Assembly: GCA_031472005.1 (NCBI GenBank)
Contig: PZJY01000003.1
Span: 806,001 to 870,000 of the forward strand
DNA: 64,000 nt
Direction of reading: 5' to 3'
Source: Tetracladium setigerum
Lineage: Eukaryota > Ascomycota > Leotiomycetes > Helotiales
The position numbers and the translations under genes are program-made. Every line of letters begins with the position of its first letter. The stretch's first letter is position 1. The notes under the pieces are model-generated. The model was not told the origin of the DNA, made no database searches, and worked only from the letters and a program-made list of their open reading frames with translations. Of this stretch, positions 57,851 to 64,000 are shown one piece after another.

Positions 57851-58431
57851 TGGGCCGGGTGCCGGATGGAGAAGGAATGGTCGAGTGCATGGATGGGGAA
57901 TTAGGAGCGGAGGGTGTGATTGTAAGATTCAGGAATACTGTACTATAGATAGGAAAGAACAAACGGGGTTATGATTAAGAATTATGAGATATGGGTGGGG
58001 GATGAGATCGTGTTGACTTCGAGCAACGCAAAGGGCAGTTACACTACACCGAGACAAGCCATACTTTAATTTAGAGATCTCAGTCTCTACATGAACTGAC
58101 TAGTCTCTAAAAGTGAAAGAATAGTTGTGTTCTATCGGTAGATAATTATTAACTAGTACTTTGTCCCTTTCCAAAGAAAATATTCTATTCGTGTCATCAT
58201 TCTTTCGCTTAATTTATGGGCTGAACATCTCGTTAAACTGGGGTGGAGTAGTCAATAAACTAGCTGCTTGATGTGAGGCTCTTGAACTAGAGTGTGGTTT
58301 TTTATTATTCAATCTATGCCGGTTAATGATGAAAGACGAAATATTCTAAATAGAAAACATGAACTCGACTGAAGCTGTTCCGACGCTGGCCATACGGCCA
58401 AAATATTCCAACAGCGCGAACTTCGAGGTAA
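57851..58431. other. Intergenic, convergent 3' ends
   Basis: This lies between the SANT-like gene and the secreted LVIVD-type protein gene. It is AT-rich, and nothing gene-like was seen. Confidence 0.5.
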
Positions 58432-60444
58432 TTACAAAACAGTTGCCGTCGGTAAACAAGCACATGCGCTGCTAACTTGGGCAACCAAATCCCCCGTACA
58501 CGAGGCCTTCGCAAAGTTTTCTGTCACGCCTTCAGCACCTCTCTTTCTCGCCGTAAACCTTCCACAAAATTCGCGGCTCTCAGCTAGCCGACCAGCGACC
58601 GAGCTGGAACGGAAAGCTCGCAAACAGTTATCAGCATTGCAGACAGGAGGTTTCGAACATGCCTTACTAGACATTTTGACAACGAAAGAACCTCGTCCTA
58701 TGGTGTTTACAAATATATAGCCCGATTTGAAACCAGCGAATGACGACCAGGAACCATATGGAAAGACAGATCCACCTCCTGGAGATTCGTCGTCTTCGGG
58801 GTAAATGTCAAAGAACCCAGCTTCGCATACGCTTGATCCGGTTGGATCTTGGGGTATCGATCTGATGTCCCAGACATTAAGTCCCGCTCCATAGTTGGAT
58901 CTGCGAAAAAATGGAAGTTAGCATTTGGAGTTCAACTCTTCAACTCGGCAAAGTTTAAGCGAGAGATCGCGTGCGCAGGGACGTACTGGTAGGTATAACC
59001 ATCATAAACATACTGATTATGATCAGTGGCAGGATATTTCCCCCTGAAAACCCCAGTCAATTTAGGATTCTGCAGATCTCGAATATCGAAAATGCGCGTT
59101 GCCGGGTGCTGTCGTACATCATCTCCTTCGACCAACCCCACCAACTCGTCAATTTCATCGTCCATTATGAGATACTCCTGATTATTCGCATCTAACACCA
59201 CGCCCTGATGTACGAACTGAAATCCCTCATAGCTCGTTCTCGAGATTATCGTCGTCGTGTTCCCAATTTTATTCGTTACGTCAAAGATGGTGATGGTATC
59301 TTCCGCATACCCATAACATAGCTCTCGACCTTGATATCGTTTATCTGGCCCTCGATAGACAAGGCATTGGGCATCATGCACATAATTGTCTCCGGCAGCA
59401 CAGCCTGTGCTGTGCATATCAGTTGGATCGCTGATATTGAGAAAGATGATCCCGCCGTTGCACGGGAGGTTTTCTCGCTCTCTGTCGGGACCATCAGGGT
59501 TGAATCCTATGCTACCTACCGCCATGGCATAGTTCAATTCTGTATTAACAACAATATTATGCGTTCGTCCCTGATGATGTCAGTTGATAGGAAACCCAGC
59601 GACTGTAAAGTTACTGGGAGCTCAATGATTCAACTTACGGCAGGAAGTTTATCCCAGGCATCACTGATATTTCCTTGCGATTCCACACCCCAATGACTAC
59701 TCAAATCCTCCTGTCCGAAAATTCTCGGATCATTTGCATCCAGATCAAGCAGTTTCCTCATGTCAAAAAGCTGAATCCCATGCATATGTGCTTCAGAACC
59801 AATGATCGCATAATCACCTGCGATGCGAACTTCTCGCCAGATGGATCCAACTCCATCATATGAGGGCAAACGACCGAGATAATTCATCTTTCCTGCGGAT
59901 GTGATTTCGACAAATGCAGTGCCGTCTGTTTGGCCAAGGGCAATGAATTCGCGGCCTGTCGCAGACGTCCATCCCCATGAGGATGAGCCCGATCCTTCAG
60001 GGCTGCCGAGAGCGGAGTGCGAGAGGAAATGGTACAGGTCAATCTGTGCGAAATCAGATCAGATAGTGACTTTGAGACAAAGATGGAAGGATGAGGGGTT
60101 GGGTTACATTTCTGCATTTGAACGTATTGTTGTCATCGCCAGGAATAGCGGCAGCGAATCCGTTTTCGCATTTGGTGTATCCAAGTTCAGGGTACAATAC
60201 GTTGTTTAGCAACACTGCATCCGATTCCTTCTTCCAGGCTGCCTAAGGTTCAGAGTTATTGGATTTCCTCGAGATGGACGGGAGATCAGGTCGGGAGCTT
60301 TGCCATTTTCATGTTCATGTTCTTGTTGTGGACGGCCCCCGATAAATACTCATTCGAGGAAGACACACCCAACATGTTGATCTCTCTCGCCCATACTTGC
60401 GAACAGAGTATAGCCATACTACTAAGAACTATGCAACGAATCAT
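58432..60444 (-). CDS. Secreted 'regulatory P domain'/LVIVD-type protein
   Basis: Five exons (60444-60304, 60242-60108, 60043-59639, 59570-58987, 58900-58432) give 1,734 nt, 577 residues. A signal peptide (MIRCIVLSSMAILCSQVWA) is followed by the segment SGAVHNKNMNMK and by ENGFAAAIPGDDNNTFKCRN. The remainder resembles fungal secreted proteins annotated as regulatory P domain or choice-of-anchor-B proteins, predicted to fold as a beta-propeller: SSSWGWTSATGREFIALG, NYLGRLPSY, GSEAHMHGIQLFD, RTHNIVVNTE, ELCYGYAEDTITIFDVT and DHNQYVYDGYTYQ. The C-terminus is Cys-rich. The first intron (60303-60243) uses a GC donor; the others are GT-AG. The GC-AG choice is forced by the frame: the obvious GT alternatives leave an in-frame TGA or disrupt the conserved VH-x3-M-x2-K-x3-W spacing. 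No enzymatic activity is known to me. Confidence 0.87.
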
Positions 60445-61903
60445 CTTGGTAAATGTATGTTGGGGAGGATGGAACAACCATAGAATAAAGAGCTTGTTGA
60501 TTGAAGCAAGATGGACGATGGCTTTCGGATGTTTAACACATATTGATTTGGAGGAAATATTTATACTTATTTCCCAGGTGAAAATAATATGTGCTTTGAA
60601 GTCCCTAGGAAAACATACTTACCCAAAAGAAACACACGACAGACGGCTAAGTTCCATAACTAAATCGCATGCACTCCGGTGGCGCAGTTCTCTTTTTTCA
60701 TCATTACCACAAAGTATTCACGCCGCATCTACCTAGTGTTCAAACGAAATCATCGTATCGTATCAGGCCGTCGGACTTTTTCATCGAAATGCTAGCTTAG
60801 CGTCCCAAGAAAGGAGGACACAAAGATTTACAATCAGGCTATTTACTCAACACGAGGGAATTATGACGAGTTTGTCAGACAAACCGTGATTTGAGTACGT
60901 GGATTTCAGCGCAGTCTTACTCTTACGTCTCTATTCTTTTGAACTGTCAACAATGTCGAGCTTGAAGTAGTTCGGCAGAGGAAGGACGACGGGGGGAGAG
61001 GGTCCCGAAAAATATTATTTTCACACCGACTTAGTATCCAGTACAATGCCTCTCATCCCATCCTCCTGCATAATATGAAGATTCTCTTTGAAGATTCAGA
61101 TCCGTGAACACCCACCCGTCAAAATTTTGAGAAATAGAGTGCCAGCTTTTCTTTTCCCTGATGTATAAAAGCCACACACTGCGAGCGAAAGCCTCGAATG
61201 TGAAAATAGACACTTCGCCGTGAAAACACTCGATTCATCTCCAACATCGACTCTAACAGGTTGCTTTGCTTGAATAAGATAAAAAGCAAACTGAAAAGCC
61301 AAAAATAGGTAAAGCAAACACACCATCGTTCAAAAACTTCCTGACGAGCATCATATTATGAAATAGTACAAATGTGCCATGCAGGAGACATGACTGAATC
61401 CCAGCCAGAAACCTCCAACAAAGATCAGATGATGTGGCCCTCATGAAGAGACTCTTTGGAGTCTGCTCGAGTGGCATACTTTGACGAAAAGCTTTAGCAA
61501 GATACATATATCAATGTTTCTGTAATGATATCTTGAAATTGGATTATCCATGCTGACTGCTAATTAATGCCACAAAGGTAGCATCTAGCAAGGGTATCTA
61601 AACATACAAAAACTTCCCAACCGCCAAGATATGTCTCTCTCGCAGCATCGCTCTCTCTTTTTTACTGTACATAAAATAGGTATGATGGGACCAATAATTA
61701 TAAAACAACGCCGCAATTCCATGCAAATGCCATCGCGGATAAAAATTTCAATCGACATCCACATCTCTGACTCGGAGCATTCTTTCGTATGACCCTCTCC
61801 GTATAAACTCAACAGTTGGTTCTTCCATATTTCGTCTTAGGTCTCGCAGGTAAAGTGTACTCCTTGTGGCACACTCCCTAAATCCTCGCAATCCTCTCAT
61901 CTA
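60445..61903. other. Intergenic between the LVIVD-type gene and the 14-3-3-like gene
   Basis: About 1.5 kb with only short, unsupported frames. It includes the LVIVD-type gene promoter and the 3' end of the 14-3-3-like gene. Confidence 0.45.
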
Positions 61904-62853
61904 TCATATTGGATTGTCCATCCCAGGACTAGGCATCGGCATCGGCTCTTCAACTACACGTCCTCTCTTCGGCGGCGTAGCTCTCTGTCCTGTACTTCCT
62001 GGCGCAGGTGTGCCACCAGAACTCGCAGACCCCAAACCCCTCTTCATCATCTTCCCCAAAATCCCCACCAGCTCGGCTGCATCCTCAAACATATCATCAT
62101 CCATGCCCTCCTTAGCATTATAAACTTCCGCAATCGTCTTCTTAGCAAGATACCGAGACTGCTCCTTCTCGTGCAAACAATCATACAGGAAAGCTGCGAA
62201 CTCCACTTTCACTGATAGGCGAAGTGGGTGAGAACCCCAGAGGAGCCTTTCGGCGAGCGTGCTAGCCTCATGGAAACATCGGAGGGCGGTGGGTCGGTAG
62301 TCTTCTGCTGGGACGAGGAAGTTGGGTGCGAATTCCGGGGCGGTGGGGAGACTCCTCCAACAGGACCTCCTTCGAGTGCGTGCGTCGGCTGGACTGATCC
62401 AGGGCGGAAGATGTCCTCGGGCTCTCCTCGATCTATGACTTTGCCTTTGTCGACCCGTGGGGATTTGAGGCCTGGAGGTGTGGAGATTTGCGTTCCTTTG
62501 AGGCTGATGGCGGGATGATTGTGAAAGAGAACGTATAAGTGGTAGTAGCTGGCTCGGAGCTTATAGGATAGCACTTTCAGTTCGCCATAGTTGGCCACCA
62601 TCGGTAGGACGTATTGCTCTAGTAACTTCAGTCCTTCTCTTGCGTACCAGATGATGCGGCAGTACAGGTCAACGGATTTGGTGTCTCGAGTTGTATCTAG
62701 TCTTCGCAGCTTTCGTGCTCGGATGACGTATGGAGATAGCATGGTCAGGTTTCCAAAGATCTGATACAGCGATTTGGCGAGAAAGGGGTGGTCATCTTGG
62801 ATATTGCGTGCGAAGAGTCCGAGGAACTTCATATCAACCTCAGAAGTAGCCAT
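61904..62853 (-). CDS. 14-3-3-like protein, fungal-specific divergent type, one apparent frameshift
   Basis: A single-exon gene. The start MATSEVDMKFLGLFARNIQD is followed by LTMLSPYVIRARKLRRLDTT, DLYCRIIWYAREGLKLLEQY and SYKLRASYYHLYVLFHNHPA, resembling the divergent 14-3-3-domain proteins of filamentous fungi. A Pro/Ser-rich insertion separates the halves. Inside it the frame changes at a run of four C on the minus strand (plus-strand GGGG, 62337-62340). With one more C the frame continues FLVPAEDYRPTALRCFHEAS, LLWGSHPLRLSVKVEFAAFL, KTIAEVYNAKEGMDDDMFED to the stop at 61904. The corrected length is 951 nt, 316 residues. As read, translation stops at 62209 after a meaningless tail (THFAYQ). 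The role is unknown; classic 14-3-3 proteins bind phosphoserine partners. Confidence 0.82.
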
Positions 62854-63981
62854 TGTAAATTACAGAGCACTCGGAGGTTCAAGTAGGAGAGACTGCTTCG
62901 AAGAAGTGTTAGCAAGTAGGTTAGTTCTGAACAACTGAAGATACAAATGTACAGATTGTTGCATCAAGGAGCAACGTTGTTCACCACATCAAGTCATGAC
63001 CCAAGGAACACTTGATCGGAGAAGATGGCAGGAGGAAACAGTCCACTTACAGGGGCAAAGAAAAAGGAAAGACAGGCTATCCCAAATCCCTTGACATCCA
63101 GTTCCAGTTGTTGTTACGAGATCTTGCTCGGAGATGTTGTTGTTGTTGTTGAGTCGGGAAATTAAGTAGAGAGGTATTCGCGTCGAGACGTAGATTAAAA
63201 TAGACACCACCAAATGTGAATAATATCTTGAGAAGCGACTCTCCGAAACAAGATGACAAGTAAAGTGAATTGAAAAGCTTCAGTTCCGTGTGTGTAAGAT
63301 GCGAAAAGCCTGACTTTTGGGAGATGAAGGATTATAGTATATTAAATCGGGCGTCCCGAGTTATCCTAAGTGAGAGCGCCGATTGCTGCCAACCACGTCA
63401 GATCCCAAATTGCCCAAATGAGAGCCCAAATTGCCACTGGATTCGTCGACAGACTTCTGTCGCCCAATTGAAATTCACTGACCAGTATTAAATGATTAAA
63501 ATGTCGAGCGCGAATGGCAGTGACCTGGCAGCCAATGGAGGCCGAATTTGCGCGGCCACAGCCACTTGAATTTCAGCAATTGAGAGCCAGCGAGAACAGC
63601 GGCGAACCCTTTAATCCTTCGGACGATGGATAGGACGGCGCACAAAGCATTTCGAGTTCTCTCCCACGGGCCGCAATTCTACACCTGCGACAGAACAGAG
63701 GCAACAGGAGCCCTCCAAACGTTTCAGAGCGCGCAGGCTGGAATCTGGAGTTGGTGATGGTGTCGCGAAATGCCCCAGAAAATTCGAGTTGTGCAGAGGA
63801 ACGGGCCGGACCTCAATTGACGACCAGGAATGCACCGAGCACCGTTCCAAGCTTGCGAATCGACGAGGCAAATGATGATCGTCTGAGAGGAGGGAATTGC
63901 TGATCCCCACGATGAATGAGCGGATGACGGCGACGCGTCGAGTTCGAGATTTCAGTTGGTGTTTTCCGGCCTTTTTGCGCA
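62854..63981. promoter_or_regulatory. Divergent upstream region at the right edge
   Basis: About 1.1 kb upstream of the 14-3-3-like gene. Short unsupported frames only; a GTT trinucleotide stretch occurs near 63135-63150. Confidence 0.4.
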
Positions 63982-64000
63982 ATGGCGACCACCACAGACA
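63982..64000 (+). CDS. Possible first codons of a gene continuing to the right
   Basis: The last 19 bases begin with ATG in a good context (gcgcaATGgcgacc), reading MATTTD to the edge. Nothing more can be said within the window. Confidence 0.2.

Noticed and set aside
60244..60280. 37-nt GT-AG intron (GTCCAT...TTAG) in the LVIVD-type gene
   Set aside because: It leaves an in-frame TGA in the upstream exon and is shorter than any other intron in the window; the GC-AG alternative fits better.
1..64000. CRISPR array, integrated virus or horizontally transferred island
   Set aside because: No spaced repeats, integrase, capsid or polymerase-like frames were seen; all genes show ordinary ascomycete introns.

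Overview
The window is nuclear DNA of a filamentous ascomycete. The evidence is the density of short GT-AG introns (mostly 42-120 nt, with CTAAC/CTAAT-type branch sites), the ascomycete-style gene families, and roughly 2-4 kb of sequence per gene. Several proteins look like Leotiomycetes homologues (Botrytis/Sclerotinia relatives), but that placement is an inference from family resemblance and no search was run. I found no bacterial, viral, CRISPR, rRNA or convincing tRNA feature.

Layout, left to right: a 5'-truncated ubiquitin-specific protease ending in a CaaX box (1-2297, +); a mitochondrial FAD carrier Flx1 (3484-4491, -); the U2 snRNP protein SF3b4/Hsh49 (5580-6827, +); the nuclear cap-binding subunit CBP80 (7436-10017, -); a small broken membrane-protein gene (10479-11118, -); GSK-3 kinase (11148-12633, -); a 9-kb stretch without intact genes that carries a decayed gene (19087-20177, -); TOM40 (21657-22850, -); 6-phosphofructo-2-kinase (24245-26147, +); the spliceosomal helicase Aquarius/Cwf11 (27131-31683, -); a THOC1-guanylate kinase fusion (32028-34719, +); an old-yellow-enzyme oxidoreductase (35289-36680, -); a secreted/ER deaminase ending in KDEL (37796-38617, +); a MITE-like element (38810-39077); a polysaccharide-deacetylase/allantoinase-like enzyme (39154-40448, -); a RING-RING-LON protein (42182-43876, +); eIF4G (48712-53702, +); a charged protein with two SANT/Myb-like segments (55712-57838, +); a secreted LVIVD/'regulatory P domain' protein (58432-60444, -); and a 14-3-3-like protein (61904-62853, -).

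Five of the genes act on the life of mRNA (SF3b4, CBP80, Aquarius, the THOC1 half of the fusion, eIF4G). TOM40 and 6-phosphofructo-2-kinase share one divergent promoter region, and Aquarius and THOC1-GUK share a short one of 344 bp. The rest is housekeeping or secreted metabolism. There is no sign of a secondary-metabolite cluster or a transferred island.

Five otherwise convincing genes (Flx1, SF3b4, PFKFB, Aquarius, 14-3-3-like) each need one or two single-base corrections inside short homopolymer runs to give a full-length protein. In every case the corrected exon total becomes an exact multiple of three. This pattern points to homopolymer sequencing error more than to real pseudogenes, and it affects how the frames should be read. 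All exon coordinates given here were derived by eye from splice motifs plus frame bookkeeping.
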